The notes: generated by a model from the sequence alone, not told the origin. Shown: positions 16,969 through 26,601, counted from the first letter of the stretch. The stretch: 64,000 nt of DNA from Anaerococcus porci (GCF_009696575.1 NZ_VULQ01000010.1:1-64000), one strand, 5' to 3'. Program-made: numbers and translations.

Positions 16969-19222
16969 TGATATAGTTGTAAAAAATGCTAGAACGAATA
17001 ATTTAAAAAATATATCAGTAAAAATTCCAAAACATAAGATTATTGCGGTGACAGGAGTTTCTGGCTCCGGGAAATCATCCTTTGTCTTTGATACGATTGC
17101 AAGTGAATCTCAAAGGCTATTAAAGGAAACTTACTCTTCATACATCCAAAACCTGCTTCCTAAATATAAGAAATCATTAGTAGATTCTATTTCAAATCTC
17201 TTGGTTTCTTTGGTGATAAATCAAAAAAGAATTCATGGAAATTCCAGATCAACGGTTAGTACAATTACAGATATATATTCGGATCTAAGACTATTATATT
17301 CAAGAATAGCTAAACCATTTATTGGTTATTCTATGAAATATTCTTTTAATAATCCGGAAGGAATGTGTAAAAGGTGTCAAGGGTTAGGAGAAATTAAATT
17401 AATTGATATTGATAAATTAATTGATTTTGATAAATCTTTAAATGATAATGCAATCAATTTTCCAACATTTCAAAACGGAGGATGGAGACTTAGCCGATAC
17501 ACGGAATCCGGATATTTTAATAATGACAAAAAAATATCTGGTTATAGTAAGGATGAGTTCGATTTACTCTTGTACTCACCTAAAATCAAACCAACCAATC
17601 CAAGCTCAAAGTGGCATAAGACGGCCAAATATTTTGGCGTAATTCCACGAATTATGGAAAGTTTTGTTAATGTAGAGAACCCTCAATACAAAAAGGACTT
17701 AGATAAAATCTTAATAACAGAAACTTGCCCGTCTTGTCATGGAACAAGGCTTAATGAAGAAGTTTTAAGTGCAAAAATAAAAAACAAGTCGATAGCAGAT
17801 TTGACAGATATGGAGGTAAATGATTTATATGATTTTATAGATGCGATTAAAGATGAGTCTGTTCAAGCCATTACTCATGAAATAAAAATGAAATTAAAAA
17901 GTCTTTTTCTTGTCGGATTGGACTATTTGAAACTGAATCAAGGAACCAACACTTTGTCAGGGGGAGAATCCCAAAGAATTAAGATGGTTAAATATTTAAA
18001 CAGCTCTTTGTCAGACATTCTTTATATCTTTGATGAGCCTAGTGTAGGATTACACCCACAGGATATTAGAGGAATAACAAATATTTTTAAAGGACTTAAA
18101 AATAAGGGGAACTCTGTACTATTTGTAGATCATGATCCGGACATGATGAAAGAATGCGATCAGATTATAAATTTTGGAGAAGGTGCAGGTACTTGTGGTG
18201 GCAATATAACTTTCCAAGGAAGCTACCCGGAGTTATTAAAATCAAATACTATAACAGCCAAGGCTTTATTAAAAGAACATTATATAAATGAAAATAAAAA
18301 AGAATTTTCAAGTTATTACGAATTAAATAATGTTTCAAAGCATAATATAAAAAATCTGTCGATAAAAATTCCTAAGAATGCCATCACTCTCATAACAGGA
18401 GTAGCAGGATCGGGCAAAAGCACATTAGTAAGAGGAATTTTTAAAAGCAAATATCCGGAATCTACAATATTGGATCAAAGGTTACCGCAAGCAAGCTGTC
18501 GTTCGAGTATTGTAACCTACTTGGGAATATATGATGAGATCAGAAAAATCTTCAGTAAAGAAAACGGTGTAGATAAAACTTTCTTTTCCGTCACAGGAAA
18601 AGGAGCTTGCCCTGAATGCAAGGGGAAAGGAACTATAAAACTTGACTTAGCATATTTAGGAGATACGGAATACACTTGTGAAAAATGTCAGGGCAAAAGA
18701 TTTAATGATAAGGCTCTCTCATATTTGTATAGAAACAAAAATATTAGTGAAATTTTTAATTTAACTGTTATAGAGGCAGGGAAAATTTTTTATGACAACC
18801 CTAAGATAAACCGAACCATAGAATCATTAATAAAAGCAAACTTATCATATATTAAACTCGGTCAGACATTAGATACCTACTCGGGAGGAGAACTTCAACG
18901 ATTGAAAATAGCTCAAATGTTGCTAAATAAGACATCGGAAATTATAATCTTGGACGAACCTACCACAGGACTTCATGAATCAGACATAAATAATTTAATG
19001 AAACTTATCCATGAATTGGTAAAAGAAGGAAATACATTAATAATCATAGAACATAACTTATCTGTAATAAATCTCGCTGATTGGATTATTGATCTTGGAC
19101 CTAAGGGTGGAAAACTAGGAGGAAAGCTAATATTTCAAGGATATCCTCTTGATTTTATAAATTGTAATAAGTCTTATACAGCAAAGCATTTAAGGAGATT
19201 TGTTAATATTGATTGTAGTTAA
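16961..19222 (+). CDS. UvrA-like ABC ATPase (UvrA2/DrrC type, drug tolerance)
   Basis: A 753-residue protein with two UvrA-type ABC modules: Walker A GVSGSGKSSFVFDT, zinc finger CKRCQGLGEI, second cysteine pair CPSCHGTRL, signature TLSGGESQRIKM, Walker B LYIFDEPSVGLHP; then GVAGSGKSTLVRG, CPECKGKGTIKL with CEKCQGKRF, TYSGGELQRLKI and ILDEPTTGLHE. Housekeeping UvrA is about 940 residues, so this is a short paralogue lacking part of the UvrB-binding region. Such UvrA2 proteins protect against DNA-binding antibiotics. The MarR partner supports inducible resistance. Codon use (more CCG, CGA and GGG) differs from neighbours, suggesting transfer. Confidence 0.85.
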   Translation: MNDDIVVKNARTNNLKNISVKIPKHKIIAVTGVSGSGKSSFVFDTIASESQRLLKETYSSYIQNLLPKYKKSLVDSISNLLVSLVINQKRIHGNSRSTVSTITDIYSDLRLLYSRIAKPFIGYSMKYSFNNPEGMCKRCQGLGEIKLIDIDKLIDFDKSLNDNAINFPTFQNGGWRLSRYTESGYFNNDKKISGYSKDEFDLLLYSPKIKPTNPSSKWHKTAKYFGVIPRIMESFVNVENPQYKKDLDKILITETCPSCHGTRLNEEVLSAKIKNKSIADLTDMEVNDLYDFIDAIKDESVQAITHEIKMKLKSLFLVGLDYLKLNQGTNTLSGGESQRIKMVKYLNSSLSDILYIFDEPSVGLHPQDIRGITNIFKGLKNKGNSVLFVDHDPDMMKECDQIINFGEGAGTCGGNITFQGSYPELLKSNTITAKALLKEHYINENKKEFSSYYELNNVSKHNIKNLSIKIPKNAITLITGVAGSGKSTLVRGIFKSKYPESTILDQRLPQASCRSSIVTYLGIYDEIRKIFSKENGVDKTFFSVTGKGACPECKGKGTIKLDLAYLGDTEYTCEKCQGKRFNDKALSYLYRNKNISEIFNLTVIEAGKIFYDNPKINRTIESLIKANLSYIKLGQTLDTYSGGELQRLKIAQMLLNKTSEIIILDEPTTGLHESDINNLMKLIHELVKEGNTLIIIEHNLSVINLADWIIDLGPKGGKLGGKLIFQGYPLDFINCNKSYTAKHLRRFVNIDCS

Positions 19223-19552
19223 TATTCCAGTAATATCGAAATTACCTTAATAAAGGTTGGATAATATTAGTAAATAAAATTTATTAAAATCAAACAAAGA
19301 TGTGAGAGTATATTATTGAAATCTTTGCATGTATAGGTAAGAAGATGAAATTTGATAAGACATGATTTCACTTTAATAAAAAATTATTTATACCTTTTAA
19401 AGTTAATTAAGCATTATAAAGAATTGAGACAATATATCAGGTAAATTTTAAGTATTTTCATAAATATCTTCTTCTAATTGAATTAATTGAAACTTCAAGT
19501 ATATATTATAATATAAGGTAATTATTTATCTTTACTAAGGAGGTAATGAATA
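19223..19552. other. Intergenic region before the LDCC gene
   Basis: About 330 bases without a gene. A weak ACCTT/AAGGT hairpin follows the UvrA-like gene near 19241-19254. TTGAAA at 19487-19492 and TATAAT at 19507-19512 lie before the LDCC gene but are only 14 bases apart, so the promoter is uncertain. Confidence 0.4.
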
Positions 19553-19681
19553 ATGAAATTATTTAATAACTTAAGGAAGAAATGGGAAAATTATTTAAAA
19601 AAATTAGCAAAGGAGAACAAAAAGTCTTTTGGAAATGAAAGGCTAGATTGTTGTTCTATGAATAAAAAAGATAATAAATAG
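19553..19681 (+). CDS. LDCC-motif putative metal-binding mini-protein
   Basis: A 42-residue basic protein beginning MKLFNNLRKKWENYLKKL and ending with the conserved ERLDCCSMNKKD block. A helical Lys-rich N-terminus followed by LDCC matches the LDCC-motif family of Clostridia and relatives. The vicinal cysteines suggest metal binding, but no function is established. ATG 19553 follows a strong AAGGAGG. Its stop is ten bases before repeat copy 3. Confidence 0.75.
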   Translation: MKLFNNLRKKWENYLKKLAKENKKSFGNERLDCCSMNKKDNK

Positions 19682-19690
19682 TATTATTAT

Positions 19691-19846
19691 AAGGGGACTG
19701 TCGCATAATGAATTAATCGTTCAAAATCATTACAAGATCTTTCATGACAAGTTGGCCTCCTCAAGTGGTAGGCTATTCTCAAATGTCTATGAGTAACTTG
19801 TAATGATGAAACGATTGAAATTCATAATTTTGTAACAGCTCCTTTT
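19691..19846 (-). repeat. Palindromic repeat, copy 3
   Basis: It begins AAGGGGACTGTCGCATAATG and ends TTTTGTAACAGCTCCTTTT. Inner arms TCATTACAAG and CTTGTAATGA are perfect complements. It follows the LDCC gene by ten bases, with the T run downstream of that gene. Confidence 0.85.
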
Positions 19847-20221
19847 ATTTATATATATTAATTTTAATAGTATATAATAAGTTTTGTTTGATTATTGAAA
19901 ATTTTATAAAATTAAAATTTTTATCTTAGTTTTTGGATAACTTTATGTAATGAAAAATCATTGATATTTATAAAGATTAGGCAAATATATATTATCAGGA
20001 TAGTGTTTAATTAATACCAAAAATATAGAGCTATAAAAAATCAATATAATAAAAGTATATTATGATAAATATATGAAGTATTAAGTTAGAATTAGCTACC
20101 AATATTTGCTATTATTCTCATCTAATATGGATAAAACAATATAAATTTAATAAGAAAATACTTGAAAAAGCTTTAAATAAGATTAAGAAATTTATAAATA
20201 AATAATATAAAGGGAGGATTT
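19847..20221. other. Intergenic region
   Basis: About 370 bases, very AT-rich, no gene seen. The strong AGGGAGG at 20211-20217 belongs to the next gene. Confidence 0.4.
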
Positions 20222-21457
20222 TTGAAAAATATAAGTAGAGAAATAATACAAAAGTTTAAAGTTAGTTTTGTGATACTAGGTTCAGATGAAAATGCCTATG
20301 GTATTGCTCGTATTCTCAATGATAATTATGGGTTGATATCAACTTTATTTTGTCAAGAGCCTTTAGAAGCGACGAATAATTCTAAGATTTTAGATAGAAA
20401 GATAATTAATGATTTTTCTAATGAAGATATATTTGTCAAATCTTTAATAGAATATGCAAAAAAGAATAAAGATAAGAGTCTTTTTCTTATAGCATGTGGA
20501 GATGAGTATTCTAAGTTATTATCAAATAATAAAAATGTCCTAATTAAATATTATAAATTTAATACCCCATCAACATATTTAAATGAAAAACTTGAAAATA
20601 AGTTGGATTTTTATAAAACTTGTGAAAAAATGGGAATACCATATCCAAATTATAAGATAATCAATGCTAGTAATAATTTAGATAAGCTTGATATGAAGTT
20701 TCCACTTATTTTAAAGCCTAATAATTCCATATCTTATGTCAAATTATCTTTTCCAAACAAATATAAGGTATATACTATAAATAATTTAAGTGATTTAAAA
20801 GAGACAGTAAAGATAATCTATGATAATGGTTATGACAACGACATGATAGTTCAAGAGTATATTCCAGGAGATAATTCACAACAGGCATCCTTAAATGCGT
20901 ATTGCGACAAAAATGGAAAGGTCAGAGTGATGGTTTATGGTCAAATTTTAATATCAGATCCTTTGCCATTAAGAATTGGTAATAATGATGCTATATATAC
21001 TAAAGAATCTAATGAATTATATAAATTTTATAAGAAAATATTAGAAGAACTTTCTTATACTGGATTTGTAAATATTGATCTTAAGTATGATAGTAGGGAT
21101 AATTTATATAAAGCTTTCGAAATGAATTTAAGATTACCACAAAGTCATTACTTTATGGAAGCAGGTGGTGTAAATGTTCTTGATTTCTACATAAGAGATT
21201 TACTTGATTTAGGATTTGAGGAAGATGTTTACTATCACAAAGATACAAATAAAATTTGGTTAAATGCTCATCCTAGTTTACTTAAGAAATATACTGACAA
21301 GAAATATAGAAAAACAATAAATAAGCTACTAAAAAATGGTTATGAATTTACTTTAGATAATAAATATGATTTTTCAATTAAAAGAAAGCTTATTTATCTG
21401 AGAAAAAAATATGCTAGCATAAAACATTATAAAGAATATTTTAGGGTTGATAAGTAG
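20222..21457 (+). CDS. ATP-grasp carboxylate-amine ligase
   Basis: A 411-residue ATP-grasp protein. An N-terminal Rossmann-like part (FVILGSDENAYGIARIL) is followed by the ATP-grasp core: FPLILKPNN with the ATP-binding Lys, MIVQEYIPGDN, and the metal-binding end FVNIDLKYD then FEMNLRLPQSHY (Glu and Asn ligands). The layout resembles D-aspartate ligases that build peptidoglycan side chains. Some anaerobic cocci have D-amino acids in their cross-bridges, so a wall role is plausible but not shown. The start is TTG 20222 behind AGGGAGG. Confidence 0.75.
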   Translation: MKNISREIIQKFKVSFVILGSDENAYGIARILNDNYGLISTLFCQEPLEATNNSKILDRKIINDFSNEDIFVKSLIEYAKKNKDKSLFLIACGDEYSKLLSNNKNVLIKYYKFNTPSTYLNEKLENKLDFYKTCEKMGIPYPNYKIINASNNLDKLDMKFPLILKPNNSISYVKLSFPNKYKVYTINNLSDLKETVKIIYDNGYDNDMIVQEYIPGDNSQQASLNAYCDKNGKVRVMVYGQILISDPLPLRIGNNDAIYTKESNELYKFYKKILEELSYTGFVNIDLKYDSRDNLYKAFEMNLRLPQSHYFMEAGGVNVLDFYIRDLLDLGFEEDVYYHKDTNKIWLNAHPSLLKKYTDKKYRKTINKLLKNGYEFTLDNKYDFSIKRKLIYLRKKYASIKHYKEYFRVDK

Positions 21458-21518
21458 TTTGTCATCCCTAATTTTTTGGGTAATAATATAAAAAATAGAA
21501 ATCAAAAGGAGAAATATT

Positions 21519-21998
21519 ATGAGTGGTGAATTAGTTGCTATACAAGATACTTATGGGGAACGATTTCAATATTGTTGGGGATGTGGTAGTAAAAATGAAA
21601 AAGGATTGCATATAAAATCTTATCCTAAAGATGAGGGAAATATTTGCTATACTAGGATAAAACCTGATGAAAAATATACAGGAGGAGTTCCACAAAATTT
21701 ATTTGGTGGAATGATTGCTATGATTTTTGACTGTCATGGAACTGCCTCAGCAGCTTTTTTTAACCATAAGAACAAGGGATTAAGCTTAACTAAAGATACA
21801 GTAATAGAAAGATACATTACTGCAAGACTTGAAATAGATTATAAAAAACCAACACCAATGAATGAAGAAATAGAAGTTATATCAAGGCTTGAAGAATTAG
21901 GCGATAGAAAGGCAATAGTAAGTATGGAACTTAAAGCAAAGGATGAGATAAGAGCAAAAGCTAAGATTATTGCTGTAAAAGTTAAGGATAATATGTAA
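21519..21998 (+). CDS. PaaI-like hotdog-fold thioesterase
   Basis: A 159-residue protein with the hotdog signature region QNLFGGMIAMIFDCHGTASA, where the family has its long central helix, followed by ARLEIDYKKPTPM. An N-terminal CWGCG pair is typical of a PaaI-like subgroup. It probably hydrolyses an acyl-CoA or similar thioester; the acyl group is unknown. It lies 61 bases after the ATP-grasp gene with its own AAAGGAGAA site, so it may be co-transcribed. Repeat copy 4 follows the stop. Confidence 0.75.
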   Translation: MSGELVAIQDTYGERFQYCWGCGSKNEKGLHIKSYPKDEGNICYTRIKPDEKYTGGVPQNLFGGMIAMIFDCHGTASAAFFNHKNKGLSLTKDTVIERYITARLEIDYKKPTPMNEEIEVISRLEELGDRKAIVSMELKAKDEIRAKAKIIAVKVKDNM

Positions 21999-22039
21999 AA
22001 TTTTCAACTTAAAACAATCAATATTGGGACTATATTTTT

Positions 22040-22189
22040 ATGGGGTGTTGAAAAATTATGAATTTCTAACGTTGTATTATTATAAGTTCTTCATAGACAA
22101 GTTGAATAAGCTTCCAATTAAGGAGTTCAAATTGTCGTGAAGGAGCTTGTAATGAGTTTGGAACGATAATTCATTCTGCAACATCCCAT
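22040..22189 (+). repeat. Palindromic repeat, copy 4
   Basis: The outer stem ATGGGGTGTTG pairs with CAACATCCCAT through one G-T pair; these end bases differ from other copies but still match each other. T run at 22189-22193. Inner CGTTGTATTATTATAAG and CTTGTAATGAG are partly complementary. It follows the thioesterase gene by 41 bases. Confidence 0.85.
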
Positions 22190-22388
22190 TTTTAAATTAA
22201 TTATTTATATTAAAAATTTTGATTATTTTATAACATATTTATGCACTTACAAATAATTATACATTTATCAATATGAATTTGATTTATGACTTTATATTAA
22301 TTAATATTAATTCTAAACCTTAATATACCTATACAATAAGTATCTAATTTATATTATTACATAAAAATAAATAAATAAAGAAAAATAA

Positions 22389-22417
22389 TTGACAAGCGAA
22401 TTTTGGAGTGATATAAT
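22389..22417 (+). promoter_or_regulatory. Consensus sigma-A promoter of the permease-amidohydrolase pair
   Basis: TTGACA at 22389-22394 and TATAAT at 22412-22417 are separated by exactly 17 bases. This is a full consensus housekeeping promoter and suggests strong transcription of the two genes that follow. Confidence 0.85.
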
Positions 22418-22467
22418 TTTGAATAAATATTTTATAATATTTAATTTTACATATTGGAGGATAAGTT

Positions 22468-23679
22468 ATGGATGCTTTATATGCATTATTGTTTATACTT
22501 ATAGTATATACAATAGGAGATATAGTGGCTGTTAAAACTATCAGTATAGTTCCGTCGCTATTTGTATGTTCGGTTATATTTTTGGTAGGATTTTGGATAG
22601 GAGTCCCTGAAACGTTATTTCAAGATTCCTTACTATATTCATTAGGTTCATTTTTAATTACATCACTTCTTGTACATATGGGCTCAATGTTAAATATAAA
22701 TCAGCTAAAGGCACAGTGGAAGACTGTTCTAATATCAGTTGGAGCAATAATAGGTATAGTTGTTCTTTTGCTTATAATAGCTTCACCGATTGTTGGAAAA
22801 GAAACAGCTATTGTAGCAGCACCACCAATTTCTGGAGGTTTAATTGCAGGTTTACAAATGGGCGAAAAAGCTGAAGCAATAGGAAGGATGGACCTTAAGT
22901 TAATGGCTACCTTACTAGTAGTATTGCAAGGTTTCATTGGATATCCTTTAGCATCATTTTGTTTAAGAAAAGAAGCAAAGTCAATTTTAAAGAAAAAATC
23001 AGAGGGTGTAGTTTTTGTAGAAGAAGAAAAGGAAAAAGAAATATCAGAAAAACCTTCTATATTTAAATTAGATGATAAGTATAGATCTGCTAATTACTAC
23101 TTAGCAAAAACAGTATTTGTAGCTTTTATAGCAACACTTCTCTCAAATTTATTAAAAAATATAAATACAGGTATTTTTACATTAGATGCTCTTTTAAGAA
23201 TAGATAAGAATGTTATGGCACTTCTATTTGGAATTATAACAGCGGAGACTGGATTCTTAGAAAGAGAACCTTTAGATAAAGCTAATGCATCTGGGCTTGT
23301 TATGGCAGCTCTTATGGCTGTAATTTACGGAGGTCTTGCTGGAGCAAAACCTCAAGATATTATAAATATACTTATACCTATAGCAATATGTTTATTTATA
23401 GGAACAATAGGAATAGGTATAATGTCAGTAGTTATAGCAAAAGTTTTAAAAGTTGGACCTTGGATGGCATTTGCTATAGGTTCTACAGCTTTATTTGGCT
23501 TTCCTGGAACGTTTATTGTTTCAAACGAAGTTGCGGAAGCTATGTCAAATACAAAAGAAGAAAAAGAGTTTATACTTAATCAAGTGTTACCAAAGATGTT
23601 AGTAGCTGGTTTTATAACTGTATCTATAGGTTCAGTAATACTTGCAGGCATATTAGGACCAATGCTTACATCAGCATAA
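22468..23679 (+). CDS. Uncharacterised multi-pass permease
   Basis: A 403-residue integral membrane protein with roughly ten to twelve helices, built as two similar halves around a charged loop near residues 175-200. Conserved-looking re-entrant-type segments are AAPPISGGLIAGLQMG and FGFPGTFIVSNEVA, reminiscent of sodium-dependent anion carriers of the GltS/ESS style, but I cannot assign it firmly to a named family. It is co-transcribed, with a 13-base gap, with an M20D amidohydrolase. It may therefore import the N-acyl or conjugated amino acid that the enzyme cleaves. ATG 22468 follows TTGGAGG. Confidence 0.65.
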   Translation: MDALYALLFILIVYTIGDIVAVKTISIVPSLFVCSVIFLVGFWIGVPETLFQDSLLYSLGSFLITSLLVHMGSMLNINQLKAQWKTVLISVGAIIGIVVLLLIIASPIVGKETAIVAAPPISGGLIAGLQMGEKAEAIGRMDLKLMATLLVVLQGFIGYPLASFCLRKEAKSILKKKSEGVVFVEEEKEKEISEKPSIFKLDDKYRSANYYLAKTVFVAFIATLLSNLLKNINTGIFTLDALLRIDKNVMALLFGIITAETGFLEREPLDKANASGLVMAALMAVIYGGLAGAKPQDIINILIPIAICLFIGTIGIGIMSVVIAKVLKVGPWMAFAIGSTALFGFPGTFIVSNEVAEAMSNTKEEKEFILNQVLPKMLVAGFITVSIGSVILAGILGPMLTSA

Positions 23680-23692
23680 TAAGGAGAATAAA

Positions 23693-24874
23693 ATGGATAT
23701 AAGAAAATTAATAAATAAAAACAAAGATTATATAGTAGAGATGAGAAGGTATTTTCATAAAAATCCAGAGTTGTCATTTGAAGAGCATGAGACTACAAAA
23801 AAAATAGCTAATGAACTTGAAAAAATGGGGATTTCTTATGAAATACCTAATGAAGAACCGAAAACTGGGGTTATTGGATTAATAGAAGGTGGTAAACCTG
23901 GTAAGACAGTAGCTTTAAGGGCAGATATAGACGCATTAAATGTTTGTGAAAAAAATGAAATAGATTATAAGTCTCAAAATGAAGGTAAAATGCATGCTTG
24001 TGGTCATGATACACATATTTCTATGCTTTTAGGTGCTGCAAAAATATTAAGTGAAATAAAAGATGAAATTTGTGGTAGAGTATATTTAATATTTCAACCA
24101 GCAGAAGAACTTGGACTTGGTGCAAAATACATGATAAGGCAAGGAACATGGTTTGACGAAATTGATTCTATTTATGGATCACATATATGGGTTGGACTTG
24201 ATGCTGGGAAGATTTCAGTAGAAGCTGGAGATAGGATGGCAGCTGCTGATAAATTCAAAATCAAAATCAAAGGTAAGTCAGGTCATGGCTCATTACCTAA
24301 TGAAACAGTAGATGCTGTATTAGTTGGTTCAGCTGTAGTACAAAACCTTCAACAACTTGTATCAAGGAATTATTCACCTCTGGATTCTGTAACGGTAACA
24401 ATAGGCTCATTTCATAGCGGTAATAGATTCAATATTATTGCAGGCGAAGCAGAAATGGAAGGGACAAATAGGTATTTTTCTAAAGAAATTGGGAAAAATA
24501 TTGAAAATGATATGAACAGGGTAATAAAAGGAATTTGTGATGCTTATGGTGCAGATTATGAGCTTAAATATGATTATATCCTAGGTCCTACAATAAATGA
24601 TGAAATATCTTCAAGGATTGCTGAAAGAGCGTTAAAGAAAGTGGTAGGAGAAGAGGCAAATCAAAAAATGCAAAAGACAACAGGTGGAGAAGATTTTTGT
24701 TTTTACCTCCAAGATAAACCAGGTTGTTTTGGATTTATAGGATGTAGAAATCCTGAAATAGGAGCAGATTATCCACACCATAATGAGAGATTTAATGTAG
24801 ATGAAAATGTTCTAGCTAATGGAGCAGGAATGTATGCTCAATATGCTATCGAATTTTTAAATGAGAATAATTAA
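23693..24874 (+). CDS. M20D family amidohydrolase (N-acyl amino acid hydrolase type)
   Basis: A 393-residue metal-dependent amidohydrolase of the hippurate hydrolase/IAA-amino acid hydrolase group. Metal ligands are seen in HACGHDTH, PAEELGLG (Glu pair), GSHIWVG (His) and the C-terminal PHHNERF. The lid domain contains KSGHGSLPNETVDAV. It releases an amino acid from an N-acyl conjugate. ATG follows AAGGAGAA, 13 bases after the permease gene. An intrinsic terminator follows. Confidence 0.85.
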   Translation: MDIRKLINKNKDYIVEMRRYFHKNPELSFEEHETTKKIANELEKMGISYEIPNEEPKTGVIGLIEGGKPGKTVALRADIDALNVCEKNEIDYKSQNEGKMHACGHDTHISMLLGAAKILSEIKDEICGRVYLIFQPAEELGLGAKYMIRQGTWFDEIDSIYGSHIWVGLDAGKISVEAGDRMAAADKFKIKIKGKSGHGSLPNETVDAVLVGSAVVQNLQQLVSRNYSPLDSVTVTIGSFHSGNRFNIIAGEAEMEGTNRYFSKEIGKNIENDMNRVIKGICDAYGADYELKYDYILGPTINDEISSRIAERALKKVVGEEANQKMQKTTGGEDFCFYLQDKPGCFGFIGCRNPEIGADYPHHNERFNVDENVLANGAGMYAQYAIEFLNENN

Positions 24875-24879
24875 TTTAT

Positions 24880-24913
24880 AAAACTCAATTAAGCTAGTCT
24901 TAGTTGAGTTTTA
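24880..24913 (+). terminator. Terminator after the amidohydrolase
   Basis: AAAACTCAATTAAG pairs with CTTAGTTGAGTTTT with one bulge around a short loop. Confidence 0.75.
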
Positions 24914-24965
24914 AATTGATATATTGATTTATCTAGATAATATAATAAAATAAATAAAAATATAT

Positions 24966-24994
24966 TTGACAAAGATAAAATAATAAGCTAAAAT
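24966..24994 (+). promoter_or_regulatory. Promoter of the NhaC gene
   Basis: TTGACA at 24966-24971, a 17-base spacer and TAAAAT at 24989-24994. Confidence 0.7.
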
Positions 24995-25044
24995 TAAAAA
25001 CATCATATTAATTTATTACTTTATTAAGATAAAAGGAGAAATAA

Positions 25045-26601
25045 ATGGAAAATATTAAAACGAATGAAAAAAGATTACCAAATTTTTTTGAAGCACTATT
25101 ACCTATCATAACAATGGTAGGACTTATGATTTATGTTTTTGTTTTTGCTAAAGAGAATGTAGATGGAGATTTAAAGCAAATTTATGATGGTGCTCATATG
25201 CCTCTAATATGTGGAATTATAGTTGCTTGTTTTGTGGGCATATTTTGTGGTAATTCATTTAAAGATATGCTTTCAGGAATGATTGCAAGAATTAACACTA
25301 CTCTTGATGCTATATTGATTTTACTTACAGTAGGTTTATTGATTTCATCATTTATGATATCAGGAACTATACCAGCCCTTATTTATTATGGACTTGAGCT
25401 TTTAAATCCTGTATTGTTTTTACCTATAGGTTGTATTATTACAGCTATTGTAAGTTTATGTTGTGGATCTTCATGGACAGCTACAGCAACTATTGGTATA
25501 GCCTTTATGACTATAGGAAGGGGACTTGGAATAAATCCTGCTATAACAGCTGGAATGGTTATATCAGGTGCTTATATCGGAGATAAATTCTCTCCTTTAT
25601 CAGATACTACAAATCTTGCTGCTGGAGTAAGTAAGACAGGCTTGTTTGATCATGTTAGTGCAATGGTGTCAACAACAGGTCCTGTATTCGTTATATCCCT
25701 TATTCTTTATACTTTCTTAGGATTTAACGCTAATTTAGAAAATTATGATCCTAGTATAGCTGATGGTATAAAGATATCACTTCAAAATAATTTTAATTTA
25801 AATCCTTTAGTTTTATTACCGATTCTTATAATTATTTTAGTATGTGTGTTAAGAATAGAAGGACTTGCAGGGGTTATGATTACAGTTTTTGTGGGACTTG
25901 TATTTGCTCAGATTTTTCAACAACAAAGATCTTTAGCAGAAATATTTGCTATACTCCACTATGGTCCTGATATTGCTACAGGTAATGAATATGTTGATGC
26001 AGCTCTTTCAAAAGGTGGAATGGATAATCAAATGTGGACTATAAACTTAATTTTACTAGCAGTATCATTTGGTGGAGCTTTAGAAAAGGCAGGAATAATT
26101 GAAAAATTATTTGCTCACTTAAAAGAGAAGATAAATTCTGTAGCAGGTCTTGTATTTACTACTATGGCAACATCAATATTTTGTGATGCTACAATGTGTG
26201 ATCAATTTTTAGGAATAGGAATACCTGCACCACTTTATGAAGACAAATATGACGAGCTAGGACTAGGAAGGAATATGATGTCTAGAACTCTTGAAGATGC
26301 TGGTACCTTATGGGCTGTAATGTTTCCTTGGACTGCATGTGGAGCTTATCAAATGAAAACACTAGGAATTAATCCAATATACTTTTTCCCATTTGCCTTT
26401 GTAAATCTTCTATCACCAATATATGCATTATTAACAGCTTATTTTAAAAGAAATATATTTTGGGCTGATGGATCTTATACTAATATATTTGGAAAGACTA
26501 AGATGAAAAAGAAGGCACAAGCTCCAAAAGAAGTAGAAGAATATGCAATAAGTCAATTAAATAAACAAAGAAGTGAAGGCAAGGTGCCACAAATATCTTA
26601 A
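25045..26601 (+). CDS. Na+/H+ antiporter, NhaC family
   Basis: A 518-residue membrane protein with about twelve helices. NhaC-type blocks are visible: GSSWTATATIGIAFMTIGRG, GAYIGDKFSPLSDTTNLAAG and, in the second half, MATSIFCDATMCDQFLGIGI and LEDAGTLWAVMFPWTACGAY. The family exchanges sodium, or sometimes malate/lactate or amino-acid-derived ions, for protons. It has its own promoter and terminator but follows the permease-amidohydrolase pair, so a link to that pathway is possible. ATG 25045 follows AAAAGGAG. Confidence 0.85.
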   Translation: MENIKTNEKRLPNFFEALLPIITMVGLMIYVFVFAKENVDGDLKQIYDGAHMPLICGIIVACFVGIFCGNSFKDMLSGMIARINTTLDAILILLTVGLLISSFMISGTIPALIYYGLELLNPVLFLPIGCIITAIVSLCCGSSWTATATIGIAFMTIGRGLGINPAITAGMVISGAYIGDKFSPLSDTTNLAAGVSKTGLFDHVSAMVSTTGPVFVISLILYTFLGFNANLENYDPSIADGIKISLQNNFNLNPLVLLPILIIILVCVLRIEGLAGVMITVFVGLVFAQIFQQQRSLAEIFAILHYGPDIATGNEYVDAALSKGGMDNQMWTINLILLAVSFGGALEKAGIIEKLFAHLKEKINSVAGLVFTTMATSIFCDATMCDQFLGIGIPAPLYEDKYDELGLGRNMMSRTLEDAGTLWAVMFPWTACGAYQMKTLGINPIYFFPFAFVNLLSPIYALLTAYFKRNIFWADGSYTNIFGKTKMKKKAQAPKEVEEYAISQLNKQRSEGKVPQIS

